64,000 nt of DNA from Isoptericola chiayiensis (GCF_013149805.1 NZ_JABEZT010000001.1:62001-126000), one strand, 5' to 3'. Positions 29,090 through 37,688 are shown, numbered from the stretch's first letter. Translations and numbers: made by a program. Notes: generated by a model from the letters alone, not told the origin.

Positions 29090-30034
29090 TCAGTACAGGT
29101 ACATCGCCAGGCGCCGGCGCGCCTTGGCCACCCGCGGGTCCGTCGGGCCGACGACCTCGAAGTAGTCGACCAGCCGCGCCCGCAGCGCCTCCTTGTCGTC
29201 GCCGTCGGAGGCGGGCAGCAGCTGCATCAGCCGGTCGAGCGCGTCGTCGACCTTGCCGCCCAGCATGTCCATGTCGGCCACCGCGAGCTGCGCGGAGACG
29301 TCCGCCGGCGCGTCCGCGGCCGCCTGGCGCACCTGCTGCAGGTCGGCCCCGCGGGTCCGCCGCATGAGGCGCACCTGCGCCCGCCCGGCGATCGCGTCGG
29401 CGTCCTTCGGGTCCTGCTTGATCGCCTTGGCGTACGCCGCCTCGGCCGCCTCGAGGTCGTCGCGCTCGATGGCGTCGTAGGCCTCCTGGTGCAGCGGCGG
29501 CAGCGGCTCCTCGACCGGTTCGGCGGGCTCCTCCTCGCCGGCAGCATCTCCCGCGCCGGCGACCCGACCGGTGACTCCGTTCTGCTCCGCGGCGGCGAAG
29601 ACCTGGTCGAGCACGCCGCGGACCTGCTCCTCGGAGGCCGCGCCCGCGAACAGCGGCAGCGGCTGGCCCTGCAGCACAGCGACCACGGTCGGCACGCCCT
29701 GCGGCTGGAAGGCCGCCGCGATCTGCGGGTAGGCGTCGACGTCGAGACGACCGAGCAGGAACCGGCCCGCGTACTCCTCGGCGATCCGGCCCAGCGTGGT
29801 GGCGAGCTCGGCGTTGGCCTGGTCCGTGGGCTTCCACAGCAGCATCACCACGACGTGCTTCGTGGAGTCCTTGACCGTCTGCTCGAAGTTGGCGTCGGTG
29901 ACGTCGACGACGAACCCGCCGGCGGTCGGCGCGCCGCCCGGCTCCCCCGGGGGCGGCGACTGGGGGCGGTTCAGCGCCGACAGGTCGACGGCGCCGCGCG
30001 GGCTGAAGGTCGGCTCGGGCGTGGGGTTGCTCAT
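29090..30034 (-). CDS. YbbN/CnoX-like thioredoxin-fold co-chaperone
   Basis: This 314-residue cytoplasmic protein has a thioredoxin-like domain (about 45-155) and a TPR-like helical C terminus (about 180-314). The place of the CxxC active site reads LLWKPTDQANAEL, so it cannot act as a dithiol oxidoreductase. This matches YbbN-type holdases, which bind unfolded proteins. Other thioredoxin marks remain (LGRLDVDAYPQIAAAF, GVPTVV). ATG at 30034 follows TAGGAT by six bases, so the mRNA is probably leaderless. It is convergent with glgB. Confidence 0.85.
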   Translation of the reverse strand: MSNPTPEPTFSPRGAVDLSALNRPQSPPPGEPGGAPTAGGFVVDVTDANFEQTVKDSTKHVVVMLLWKPTDQANAELATTLGRIAEEYAGRFLLGRLDVDAYPQIAAAFQPQGVPTVVAVLQGQPLPLFAGAASEEQVRGVLDQVFAAAEQNGVTGRVAGAGDAAGEEEPAEPVEEPLPPLHQEAYDAIERDDLEAAEAAYAKAIKQDPKDADAIAGRAQVRLMRRTRGADLQQVRQAAADAPADVSAQLAVADMDMLGGKVDDALDRLMQLLPASDGDDKEALRARLVDYFEVVGPTDPRVAKARRRLAMYLY

Positions 30035-30040
30035 GCGCAC

Positions 30041-30046
30041 ATCCTA
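30041..30046 (-). promoter_or_regulatory. Candidate -10 box of leaderless ybbN-like gene
   Basis: On the minus strand TAGGAT ends six bases before the ATG at 30034. It fits the TANNNT rule and the leaderless spacing seen at several other starts in the window. Confidence 0.55.
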
Positions 30047-30083
30047 CGAACTCGTGGTGGCCGTCCGCGCCGTCGGACGGCGG

Positions 30084-31172
30084 TCACCGGGCGGTGTTGC
30101 GGTCCTTCTTGGCCGGCACCGACGTCGAGGCGTCGGTCGGCACGTGGGAGTAGCCGAGCGGACGGATCTTCTCCTCCGAGCCCGACGGCGGCACGTACAG
30201 CGCCACCTGGTCGGTGTACTCGACATAGAGCTCGTTGGTGTTGTCCTCGTCCCCGATGAGGGCCTTCTGCGTCTCGGTGAGCGGACCGATCTCGCCGTCC
30301 TCCTCGACCGTGGCCCGGACGTTGCCGTCGAGGACGCCCATCACGAGCGCCCCGCCGTCGGAGGTCCGTACCGCGACGACCTCGCCGCCACGGGAGGCGA
30401 AGGCCAGCCGGTAGGAGCCGTCGGCCTCCTGGAACCCGTCGTCGCCGCGCACGTTGCGGGCGTCGGCCTGCACGCGCTGGACGAGGTCCGGGCTGTCCCC
30501 GGGCAGCTCGAACTGGTCGGCGAACTCCGAGTCGTCGCCGTTGGCCACCAGGTCCGCGTAGCGGTTCAGGGCCTGCTCCGGGGAGGCGGCGAGCGAGTCG
30601 TCGTCGGTGGCGACGGCCTCGGAGCCGATCACCTCGGGGTCGGCGAAGTTCGGCATGGTGGTGCCGGGGATGAGCTGGACCCAGCTGCGCATCTTGTAGT
30701 TGTCGCGCGCCGAGGACTGCTCGTAGGCGACCAGGCGCGGCACCTCGAGGTTCTCGGTCTCCTCGGTGATCGTGAAGCTCACCCGCGGCCACGACTCGGT
30801 CGTGGGAATGATCATGCGCTGCAGCTCGGCCGGGATCGAGGTGATCAGGGAGTCGTCGTCGCGCGCCTTCGCCACCTTGATCTGGCTCGCGCGCACCTCG
30901 CGGGCCGGTCCCTGGACGCGGGCGTCGAGCTGCTTGGGCGCGAGCTCCGCGTCGGCCTTCTCGACCGTCTCGGCCACGGCCTGCACGACCGCGGTCTCCT
31001 GGTCCGCGGTGAGCGCGGGCCCGGCGAAGGGCTCGTCGGCGGCCGGCTGCGGGATCTCCTCGGCGCAGGCCGTCAGGAGCAGTCCGGTGGTCGCCGCCGC
31101 CGCGACGGCGGCAGCACCACGCCCGGCCCGACGGCGGCGGAGGGGTGCGTTGATCGGCTCGGTGCGGGTCAT
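30084..31172 (-). CDS. Conserved lipoprotein of unknown function
   Basis: This 362-residue protein has a long basic N terminus, a hydrophobic stretch and lipobox LLTAC (Cys near residue 36), so it should be lipid-anchored on the outer face of the membrane. The mature part is acidic, with alternating strands (WPRVSFTITEETENLEVPRL, YKMRSWVQLIPGT) and a basic tail. It resembles uncharacterised actinobacterial lipoproteins encoded next to a membrane protein; I do not recognise a catalytic site. Its ATG overlaps the stop of the membrane-protein gene (ATGA), so the two are probably made in fixed ratio and may interact. Confidence 0.75.
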   Translation of the reverse strand: MTRTEPINAPLRRRRAGRGAAAVAAAATTGLLLTACAEEIPQPAADEPFAGPALTADQETAVVQAVAETVEKADAELAPKQLDARVQGPAREVRASQIKVAKARDDDSLITSIPAELQRMIIPTTESWPRVSFTITEETENLEVPRLVAYEQSSARDNYKMRSWVQLIPGTTMPNFADPEVIGSEAVATDDDSLAASPEQALNRYADLVANGDDSEFADQFELPGDSPDLVQRVQADARNVRGDDGFQEADGSYRLAFASRGGEVVAVRTSDGGALVMGVLDGNVRATVEEDGEIGPLTETQKALIGDEDNTNELYVEYTDQVALYVPPSGSEEKIRPLGYSHVPTDASTSVPAKKDRNTAR

Positions 31173-32719
31173 CGTGCTCCCCCGTCGGTCGTGTCGTCGG
31201 GCTTCGTGGTGCCGGCGGCGTCCCCAAAGCCCCAGGTCTCGCGCCAGGCGGAGGCGCGCCGCGAGCCGGTCGCCTCGGTCGTGCCGTCCTCGGGGGCGGG
31301 GGCGGCGGCGGGCGGCACCGCCGGCGTCTGGCCCGTCAGCGCCCGGAAGGCGCGTCCGACGCCGGTCTGCTCGGCCGCGCGGCGCTCCTCCTCGCGACGG
31401 CGCAGCTCGCGCCGGGTCAGGGGCCGTCCCTCCGGCAGGGTCGGCGAGGTCGCCGAGGTCGGCGCGTCGGCCGGTACGTCGTCCGAGCCGGTGGCGGGCG
31501 ACGGCGCGGGCACGGGTGCGGGCACCGGCGCGGGGCCGTCCGCCGCGGGCGCCGCGGGGCCGTCGGACGCCGCCGGGGCGCCGTCGTCGGACCGACGCCG
31601 CAGGCGCGAACGCCGGAAGCGGCCCGCGACGGGTACCGGCGCGGTACCGGTGCGCCCCCCGGACGCGGACGAGCTCTCGGCGGTCTCGTCGTCCTGCGCG
31701 GCGGGCTCCGCGGCGGGCTCCGCGGTGGTCTCGCCGGCACCGGTGTCGGTCCCGTCCTGCCCGCCGGCCGCGAACGGCGCGGGCACGGGCGTGCTCGACG
31801 TGCCGGACGTGCCCGGCGTGCTCGACGTGCTCGGCGTGGCCGCCGGCCACCCGCTCGCGCCCGGGCCGAGGGTGGTCGGCGCGAAGGGTGCCGGCGACGA
31901 GGCGACGTCGTCGCGCGCTGGGGACGACGTGCTCGCGGGCGACGCGCCCGACCCGCTCGACGCGGGTGCGGCGACCTCGACCCCGGCGGCCGCCGTCGAA
32001 CGCCGGGACCGCTTGCGGCGGCGTCGGCCGGCGATCAGCAGCACGACGCCGATCAGGAGCAGCACCGCGCCGCCGCCGACGGCCGGCCAGAGCAGCGGCG
32101 TCCCCACCTGGCGGTCCCAGGTGAGCTCCAGGGTCGGCGCCTGCGCCACGGCCTCGTCGGCCGGCGCGTCCGCACCCTCCTGCTCGTCCTCGGCGCCGTC
32201 CTCGACGGGCGCCGGCCCGGTCCCGGCCGCGAGCAGGACCCAGCGGCCCGGGCGGTCGGTCCAGCGCAGGGTCACCTGCTCGGCGTCGGAGAGCTCGGTC
32301 ACCCACATGTCGGAGCCGGCGGGGTCGGCCGGCGGGGCGGCGTCGGCGTCCTCGGACTCGGCGGGCTCCTCGGACTCGTCGGTCTCGGGCACGACCTCCT
32401 CGGTCGCGAGGGTCTCCCAGTCGCTCAGTCCCGTGACCCGGGTGTACGGGTCCTCGCCGATCCAGCCCTCGACGTCGACGTCGCGACCGACGACGACCGT
32501 CACCTCCTGCCCCTGCGGCACCGAGGCGGTCACCGTCACGTCGGAGTCGACGAGCCCGAGGACGCCGGGGTCGGTGACCACGAGCGTGCCGTCTCCGGCG
32601 GGCGCGGCCGTGGCCACGACGGAGTCCGACTCGCGCAGGACCGTCGCCGTCGCGACCCCGAACACGATGGCGCCCAGGCCAGCGACCACGAGGACGACAC
32701 CGAGTATGCGTTGCAGCAC
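31169..32719 (-). CDS. Two-helix membrane protein with long Pro/Ala-rich tail
   Basis: This 516-residue protein has an N-terminal helix (about 2-26), an extracytoplasmic acidic domain (about 28-208) that includes TVTASVPQGQEVTVVVGRDV and VTLRWTDRPGRWVLLA, and a second helix near 212-234 followed by RRRRKRSRRS. A cytoplasmic tail of about 270 residues rich in Pro, Ala, Ser, Thr and Glu is probably disordered. Near residue 460 RRELRRREEERRAAEQ is helical and charged. No enzyme motif is visible. GTG at 32719 has AAAGGGA eight bases upstream. It overlaps the lipoprotein gene and is divergent from a DivIVA-like gene, hinting at a cell-envelope role. Confidence 0.7.
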   Translation of the reverse strand: MLQRILGVVLVVAGLGAIVFGVATATVLRESDSVVATAAPAGDGTLVVTDPGVLGLVDSDVTVTASVPQGQEVTVVVGRDVDVEGWIGEDPYTRVTGLSDWETLATEEVVPETDESEEPAESEDADAAPPADPAGSDMWVTELSDAEQVTLRWTDRPGRWVLLAAGTGPAPVEDGAEDEQEGADAPADEAVAQAPTLELTWDRQVGTPLLWPAVGGGAVLLLIGVVLLIAGRRRRKRSRRSTAAAGVEVAAPASSGSGASPASTSSPARDDVASSPAPFAPTTLGPGASGWPAATPSTSSTPGTSGTSSTPVPAPFAAGGQDGTDTGAGETTAEPAAEPAAQDDETAESSSASGGRTGTAPVPVAGRFRRSRLRRRSDDGAPAASDGPAAPAADGPAPVPAPVPAPSPATGSDDVPADAPTSATSPTLPEGRPLTRRELRRREEERRAAEQTGVGRAFRALTGQTPAVPPAAAPAPEDGTTEATGSRRASAWRETWGFGDAAGTTKPDDTTDGGAR

Positions 32720-32747
32720 CGAGATTCCCTTTCGACGTGGACTCCTC

Positions 32748-32753
32748 AGGATA
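32748..32753 (-). promoter_or_regulatory. Candidate -10 box for the membrane-protein/lipoprotein pair
   Basis: On the minus strand TATCCT within CTATCCTGA is the best -10 candidate; the transcript would begin about 20 nt before the GTG start. The divergent gene has the same CTATCCTGA. No good -35 is seen. Confidence 0.4.
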
Positions 32754-32943
32754 GGTATCCGCGCCGGACCTCCGGTCGTCGGGAGGCTCTGCGCAGGATC
32801 GGTTCACGAACCCTTCACGAGTCCGGTACCGGCGTCCCCGAGCCTGCCACGACTGGCATCGCCGTGCCCACCCCGCCTGCGGCGACGTGGCCCACAGCAC
32901 CGCCGGACCGGCGCCTCAGGTATCGGTGCGCACCCGTGCCCAC

Positions 32944-32949
32944 TATCCT
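32944..32949 (+). promoter_or_regulatory. Candidate -10 box of the DivIVA-like gene
   Basis: TATCCT within CTATCCTGA lies 42 bp before the GTG start, giving a leader of about 36 nt that contains GGAGG. No clear -35 precedes it. The 32720-32991 gap otherwise holds only a small palindrome GGTTCACGAACC at 32801-32812. Confidence 0.45.
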
Positions 32950-32991
32950 GACCGGAGCCGGGGCACCCACTGACTACACGGAGGTCTCCAC

Positions 32992-34473
32992 GTGTCCGAC
33001 GAGCGCACGCTCTTCCCCATCACCATGCGCGGTTACGACCGGGCCGCGGTGGAGAACCAGATCTCCCGCCTCGAGCAGGCGGTGGACGAGGCCCGCCGCA
33101 ACGTCGAGTCCACCGACGCACGCGCCATGCAGCTCTCGTCCGAGCTGGCCGAGGCGCACCGCCAGCTGCGGGAGAACGACAAGCCCTCCTACGCGGGCCT
33201 CGGGGCCCGCGCCGAGCGCCTCCTGCGGTCCGCGGACGAGCAGGCCGCCGAGGTGATGACCCAGGCGAACCAGCAGGCCTCGGACATCATGGCCCGCGCC
33301 AAGCTCTCCGCCGGGCAGGTGCGCCAGCGCGCCGAGTCGGAGGCCTCCGAGCTGCTCGCCAGCGCGCGGCGCGAGGCCGAGGAGGTGCGGTCCACGACCC
33401 GCGCGGAGGCCGAGGGCACCCTCCAGGGGGCCCAGCGGCGCGCCGAGGAGCTCGTCGGCTCCGCCGAGCGGGAGGCCGCGCTGATCACCAGCACGCTGAC
33501 CACCGAGGAGAACGAGCGCCGCGCCGGCCTCGAGCGCGAGATCGGGACCCAGCGGTCCACGGCCGAGCGGGAGATCACCGAGGCCCGTGTCGCCGCGGAC
33601 CGCGAGATCGCGCAGCTGCGCGCCGAGGCCGCGGCGGAGGCCGCCGCCGCGCGCGAGGAGGCCGAGCGGGAGGCCAACGACCTGCTGGAACGCACCCGGA
33701 ACGAGGCCGCGCGGATCGTCGCCGAGGCCAAGCACCAGGCGGCGGAAGCCGCGAACTCGGTCACCTCCGAGCTGGAGGAGCTGCGCGAGCGGGCGCGCCG
33801 GGAGCTGTCCGACGCCGAGCTCGAGGCCGCGCAGACCCGCGAGCGGGTCGAGGCCGAGGCCGCCGAACGCCACGAGACGGCGCGAGCCGAGACCGAACGG
33901 CTGATCGCCGTCGCCGAGGAGCACGCCTCCGAGGCGGAGAAGCGTGTCGCCGCGGCGCTGCAGCAGGCCGACCAGGTGCGGTCCGAGTCCGACACCTACG
34001 TCAAGGAGCTCGTCGCCGACGCGCGCCGCACGGCGGACTCCATCGTCTCCGAGGCCCGGACCTTCGCCGAGCAGACCGTCAACGACGCGCGGACCGAGGC
34101 CGACCAGAGCCGCACCACCGCGGAGCGCCAGCTCGAGGACCTCACCCGTCGCCACGACTCGATCAACTCCTACCTCGAGGAGCTGCGCGGTCTGCTGGGC
34201 ACGGAGCGCGCCGAGGAGGCCGGGGGCGACGACACGGTGACCGAGGAGAGCCCCTCCTGGACCGACTCGGCCCAGAGCGGGGCCGGCTCGCCCGCGGAGT
34301 CCTCGGCGTCCGGTGCGGGCGACGACGACGCCGAGGCCGGCACGCCGGCGCGGGACGCCTCCGACGGCAGGACCCCTGCCCAGGTGGCGCGCGCCGCGTC
34401 GACGCACTCCGCCGACGACGAGGCCGAGGCCGGTACCCCGGCCGAGGACACCCCGGCCCGGTCGCAGGCCTGA
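32992..34473 (+). CDS. DivIVA-like long coiled-coil protein
   Basis: This 493-residue protein starts with a DivIVA-type N terminus (FPITMRGYDRAAVENQISRL). A nearly continuous coiled coil rich in Ala, Glu and Arg follows (about 20-400). The last 85 residues are acidic and disordered and contain the near-repeat AEAGTPA twice. DivIVA-family proteins bind curved membrane at poles and septa and organise cell-wall growth in actinobacteria. This one is longer than Wag31 and closer in build to accessory polar scaffolds such as the Scy/FilP type, which is an inference. GTG at 32992 has GGAGG eight bases upstream. Confidence 0.75.
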   Translation: MSDERTLFPITMRGYDRAAVENQISRLEQAVDEARRNVESTDARAMQLSSELAEAHRQLRENDKPSYAGLGARAERLLRSADEQAAEVMTQANQQASDIMARAKLSAGQVRQRAESEASELLASARREAEEVRSTTRAEAEGTLQGAQRRAEELVGSAEREAALITSTLTTEENERRAGLEREIGTQRSTAEREITEARVAADREIAQLRAEAAAEAAAAREEAEREANDLLERTRNEAARIVAEAKHQAAEAANSVTSELEELRERARRELSDAELEAAQTRERVEAEAAERHETARAETERLIAVAEEHASEAEKRVAAALQQADQVRSESDTYVKELVADARRTADSIVSEARTFAEQTVNDARTEADQSRTTAERQLEDLTRRHDSINSYLEELRGLLGTERAEEAGGDDTVTEESPSWTDSAQSGAGSPAESSASGAGDDDAEAGTPARDASDGRTPAQVARAASTHSADDEAEAGTPAEDTPARSQA

Positions 34474-34492
34474 GCCGCAGCCCTCGGGCACC

Positions 34493-34528
34493 ACGAGGCC
34501 CTCGCGTCGCGCGACGCGGGGGCCTCGT
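34493..34528. terminator. Terminator between DivIVA-like gene and hydrolase
   Basis: An 18-bp inverted repeat (34493-34510 with 34511-34528) has a single G-T type mismatch and virtually no loop, starting 20 bp after the coiled-coil gene stop. The convergent hydrolase gene ends 37 bp beyond it, so it can serve both strands. Confidence 0.7.
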
Positions 34529-34565
34529 CGTCTGCCGGGCGTCGGCCCGTCGTGCCGGAGCGGCG

Positions 34566-35357
34566 TCAGCCGTGCGCGGCCCGGTGGTGCAGGTCCGCGA
34601 GGGCCTTCGCGACGGCCGCGGGCTCCTCGAGGGCGGTCAGGTGGCCGGCGTTCGGCACCACCGTCAGGACCCCGTGGCGGGCCGCCTCCACCATGTGGCG
34701 GGCGTCGTCGACCGGGGTGATGTCGTCCTCGGCGCCGACCACGACGGCCACGGGCCCGTCGAAGTCGGCGAGCGCGGCGGTGCGGTCCGGGCGAGCCGCC
34801 ATGGCCCGCTGGGCCCAGGCCACGCCGGTCGGGGACTGGCTGCGGATCCAGTGGTCGACGGCCGGGTAGAGGGCACGACGCTCGAGCTCGCTGGTCGGGC
34901 CGAGGAGCTTGGCGGGCATGCCGCGCACGGCGTCCACGGTCTGGGTGTCCTCGACGTCCCGCGCGATCTTGCGGCGGTTGTCCCGCGCCTCGGGCGTGTC
35001 GGCGGTGGCCTTCGTGTCGACCAGCCCCAGACCGTGCACGAAGTCGCCGTGCCGCTCGGCGAGGGCGAGCGCGACGTAGCCGCCCATCGAGAGCCCCACG
35101 ACGACCGCGTTGCCCTCCCCCTGGGCCCGCAGGGTGGCGTGCACGGCGTCGGCCGCCGCGTCGAGCGACGGGGGCAGGTGGTCGAGGTCGCTGTGCCCCT
35201 GACCCGGCAGGTCGACGCCGATGACACGGATCCCGGCCGGCAGGGCTTCGGCCACCGGCCGCCACATCCGCAGGTCCAGCGGGAAGCCGTGCAGCAGCAC
35301 GAGCGGTGGACCGGCTCCGTCGCGCAGAACGGTCGTGGCCAGGTGCGGTCGCGTCAT
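34566..35357 (-). CDS. Alpha/beta hydrolase
   Basis: This 263-residue cytoplasmic hydrolase shows the oxyanion segment LLHGFPLDLRMW, the nucleophile elbow GLSMGG (Ser near 97), an Asp in VVVGAEDDITPV and His in NAGHLTALEEP. It is of the pimeloyl-ester/3-oxoadipate lactonase-like class, so esterase or lactonase activity is likely, but the substrate cannot be read from the sequence. It lies seven bp after another hydrolase gene on the same strand, and the pair is probably co-transcribed. Confidence 0.82.
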   Translation of the reverse strand: MTRPHLATTVLRDGAGPPLVLLHGFPLDLRMWRPVAEALPAGIRVIGVDLPGQGHSDLDHLPPSLDAAADAVHATLRAQGEGNAVVVGLSMGGYVALALAERHGDFVHGLGLVDTKATADTPEARDNRRKIARDVEDTQTVDAVRGMPAKLLGPTSELERRALYPAVDHWIRSQSPTGVAWAQRAMAARPDRTAALADFDGPVAVVVGAEDDITPVDDARHMVEAARHGVLTVVPNAGHLTALEEPAAVAKALADLHHRAAHG

Positions 35358-35364
35358 CGGTCCC

Positions 35365-36144
35365 TCATCCTCTCGTGGTGGCCGGGGCGACGTCCGAGGC
35401 CTGCTCGACGTCGCCGTCGTAGTGGGTGGGCAGCGGGTCGTGACCCGGCAGCACGTGCTGGACGATCTCGTCGAGCACGCGGCGCACCGCCGGCTCGCCG
35501 ACCCAGAGATGCTTGGCGCCGTCGACGCCGATGACCTCGGCCTGCGGCACGCGGGCGAACCGCTCGCGGGCCTCGGCGGGCTGCAGGTAGTCGTCGAGCT
35601 CCGGGACCAGGACCACGAGCGGTTTGCCGAACTCGGCCCACCGGTCCAGGTCGGCGTCGGTGGCGCGGTGCAGCGGCGGCGAGAGCAGGATCGCACCCTC
35701 GATGCTCGGGTCGGCGCCGTGCTTGAGCACCAGCTCGGTGCCGAAGGACCAGCCGACGAGCCACGGGCGGGGCAGCTCGCGGAACTCGGCGAGCTCGAGC
35801 GCGGCCGCGACGTCGAACCTCTCGGCGTCACCGCCGTCGAACTCCCCCTCGGAGGTGCCGCGCGGCGAGGAGGTGCCGCGCGTGTTGAAGCGCAGGACGG
35901 CGAGGTCGGCGAGCGCGGGCAGCCGCCAGGCGGCCTTGCGGTAGACGTGGGAGTCCATGTACCCGCCGTGGGTGGGCAGCGGGTGCAGCGTCAGCAGGCT
36001 CGCCGCGGGGTCCTTCGCGGCGGGCAGCGCGAGCTCGCCGACGAGCGTCAGCCCGTCCGCGGTGTGCAGGTCGACGTCCTCGCGGCGGGCGGGCAGGACG
36101 GTCATCGAGCGGATCTGGTGGCCGGTGGCGGCGTCGTCGTTCAT
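35365..36144 (-). CDS. Alpha/beta hydrolase, COG2945-like
   Basis: This 259-residue hydrolase shows LLTLHPLPTHGGYMDSHV near the N terminus, LRFNTRGTSSPRG (the strand-4 region of this family), nucleophile elbow VGWSFGTEL (Ser near 135), VLVPELDDYLQP carrying the Asp, and DGAKHLWVG with the His. This fits the small serine-hydrolase group found in many bacteria without a defined substrate. TAGGCT at 36152-36157 lies seven bases before the ATG, and GGAG also precedes it, so the start is supported either way. It is first of the two-hydrolase operon. Confidence 0.8.
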   Translation of the reverse strand: MNDDAATGHQIRSMTVLPARREDVDLHTADGLTLVGELALPAAKDPAASLLTLHPLPTHGGYMDSHVYRKAAWRLPALADLAVLRFNTRGTSSPRGTSEGEFDGGDAERFDVAAALELAEFRELPRPWLVGWSFGTELVLKHGADPSIEGAILLSPPLHRATDADLDRWAEFGKPLVVLVPELDDYLQPAEARERFARVPQAEVIGVDGAKHLWVGEPAVRRVLDEIVQHVLPGHDPLPTHYDGDVEQASDVAPATTRG

Positions 36145-36217
36145 CGTCTCCAGCCTAGTTCGCGCCCGCGCTCCCGCCCGGTGGGGACGACGGCGCGGCC
36201 GGGAGCGGCTCCCCTGC

Positions 36218-36517
36218 TCAGAGCAGGCGTTCGCGCCGGTCGAAGCACGACCGGTGCCAGTGCCGACGCGCCTCCAGGCCGGCCTGCTCGCCGCCGACGA
36301 CGTCGCGCTGCCACGCGACGACGTGCGCCGTGCCGGGAGGGATCGTCTGGTGGCACGCGGGGCACGTGTACGCCTTGTCGCCGCCCTTGACGCGGCGCAC
36401 GGTCCACTCCCCGTCGCCGCCGCTGACGTGCCGGACGCCGCCGAGCGCCCGGTCGAGGTCGAGGGGCTGGTGCTGGGCGTTCCAGGGCCGCTTGCGCGAG
36501 GGTCGACGTGAGGGCAT
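36218..36517 (-). CDS. Small protein with CxxC and HxxC metal-binding pattern
   Basis: This 99-residue basic protein has a CPAC motif near residue 52 and a later HWHRSCFDRRERLL near the C terminus, a set of Cys and His that could hold one zinc ion. The N terminus is Arg/Lys-rich (PSRRPSRKRPWN). Similar small proteins occur in actinobacteria without a known role; nucleic-acid binding is a guess. ATG at 36517 follows GAGAAT by seven bases, consistent with a leaderless start. Confidence 0.65.
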   Translation of the reverse strand: MPSRRPSRKRPWNAQHQPLDLDRALGGVRHVSGGDGEWTVRRVKGGDKAYTCPACHQTIPPGTAHVVAWQRDVVGGEQAGLEARRHWHRSCFDRRERLL

Positions 36518-36567
36518 GGCACCCATTCTCGCGCGTCGGCCCGGAACCGGGAGGACGTCCCGACCGT

Positions 36568-36573
36568 TAGAGT
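36568..36573 (+). promoter_or_regulatory. Candidate -10 box of the FKBP lipoprotein gene
   Basis: TAGAGT lies 53 bp upstream of the GTG start. The leader of about 47 nt contains GAAGGG six bases before the start, so this gene is of the leadered kind. Confidence 0.45.
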
Positions 36574-36626
36574 GTCCCGGGTCCGTCGACCCGGACCAGC
36601 ACTCCCCCGCGACCGAAGGGTCTCTC

Positions 36627-37595
36627 GTGAAGCTCCGTACCGCAGGCGTCGCCGCAGCGCTCGCCTCCACCCTCCTGCTCGCCTCGTGCTCCGACGGAGG
36701 GTCGGCCGAACCGACGGCGTCGGAGTCCGCGTCGACGGAGGCCACCCAGTCCGCCGAGGCGACGGCACCGCCGGAGCCCACCGAGGAGGACGTGGCGGCG
36801 CTGGAGGCCGTCGAGGTGACGGGTGACCCCGGTGAGGAGCCGGAGCTGTCCTACGACTCGATCGAGGTGTCCGTGCCGACCTCGCGGGTCGTCGACGAGG
36901 GTGACGGGGCCGAGATCGCCGAGGGCATGAAGGTCACGGTGCAGTACGTGGCCTACGACGCCGCGGGCGAGCGGATCGGGTCGACCTGGGAGACCGACGC
37001 CCCCGAGAGCTTCTTCTTCGGCGAGGCGAACTACTCGCTGCTGACCGACCCGCTGGCCGGTCAGCAGGTCGGCGCGCGCATCCTGATCGCGAACCCCACC
37101 TACGACGCCGAGAACAACCCGACCACCGTCGTCAACCTCATCGAGGTCACCGACGTCGTCGAGGTGCCGACCCGCGCCGAGGGTGAGGCCGTCGAGCCCG
37201 CCGAGGGCCTGCCGACCGTCTCCCTGGCCGACGACGGCACCCCGTCCGTCGAGATCCCCGACGGCTACGAGGCGCCCGACGAGCTCGTGGCCCAGACCCT
37301 GATCCGGGGTGACGGCGCCGAGGTCTCCGCCGACCAGACGGTGCGCGCCCATTACACCGGCTGGACCACCGACGGCGAGGTCTTCGACTCCTCCTGGGAG
37401 CGCGGCGAGCCCGCGTCCTTCTCCCTGCAGGCCGTCATCGAGGGCTGGACCGAGGGCCTGTCCGGCCAGACCGTCGGCAGCCAGGTGCTGCTCGTGATCC
37501 CCGCCGCGCAGGCCTACGGCGCCGAGGAGAGCGAGGACAACGAGCTCGCCGGTCAGGACCTGATCTTCGTCGTCGACATCCTCGACGCCTCCTGA
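36627..37595 (+). CDS. FKBP-type peptidyl-prolyl isomerase lipoprotein with two FKBP-like domains
   Basis: This 322-residue lipoprotein has lipobox LLASC (Cys near 22) and a Ser/Thr/Glu-rich linker to about 70. The C-terminal domain (about 215-322) is a good FKBP: VRAHYTGWTTDGEVFDSSW, AVIEGWTEGLSGQTVGS, LLVIPAAQAYG. The first domain (about 80-180) has the same fold pattern (MKVTVQYVAYDAAGERIGST, DPLAGQQVGARILI), but the active-site Phe/Asp/Trp positions are degenerate. It probably helps proline isomerisation or folding of exported proteins on the outer membrane face. GTG at 36627 follows GAAGGG. Confidence 0.87.
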   Translation: MKLRTAGVAAALASTLLLASCSDGGSAEPTASESASTEATQSAEATAPPEPTEEDVAALEAVEVTGDPGEEPELSYDSIEVSVPTSRVVDEGDGAEIAEGMKVTVQYVAYDAAGERIGSTWETDAPESFFFGEANYSLLTDPLAGQQVGARILIANPTYDAENNPTTVVNLIEVTDVVEVPTRAEGEAVEPAEGLPTVSLADDGTPSVEIPDGYEAPDELVAQTLIRGDGAEVSADQTVRAHYTGWTTDGEVFDSSWERGEPASFSLQAVIEGWTEGLSGQTVGSQVLLVIPAAQAYGAEESEDNELAGQDLIFVVDILDAS

Positions 37596-37613
37596 CCCTG
37601 CCCCTCCCGCGAA

Positions 37614-37680
37614 GTAGGCAACTCCCCCGCGAGGTAGGCAAACCTCCGCCGGGGTAGGCAACTCCCCCGCGACGTGGGCG
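37614..37680 (+). repeat. 20-bp direct-repeat element D (word GTAGGCAA)
   Basis: GTAGGCAA begins at 37614, 37634 and 37654, and a diverged GTGGGCGC at 37674, each exactly 20 bp from the last. The spacers are C-rich and end in CGCGA or similar. There are no inverted copies here. It starts 18 bp after the FKBP stop and is followed at once by a strong terminator hairpin. Confidence 0.8.
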
Positions 37681-37688
37681 CACCGACC

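Noticed and set aside
30084-32900. A 938-codon frame spanning the lipoprotein and the membrane-protein region
   Set aside because: Only the last 362 codons have protein-like composition, a lipobox and an ATGA junction. The rest is an out-of-frame shadow of the membrane-protein gene.
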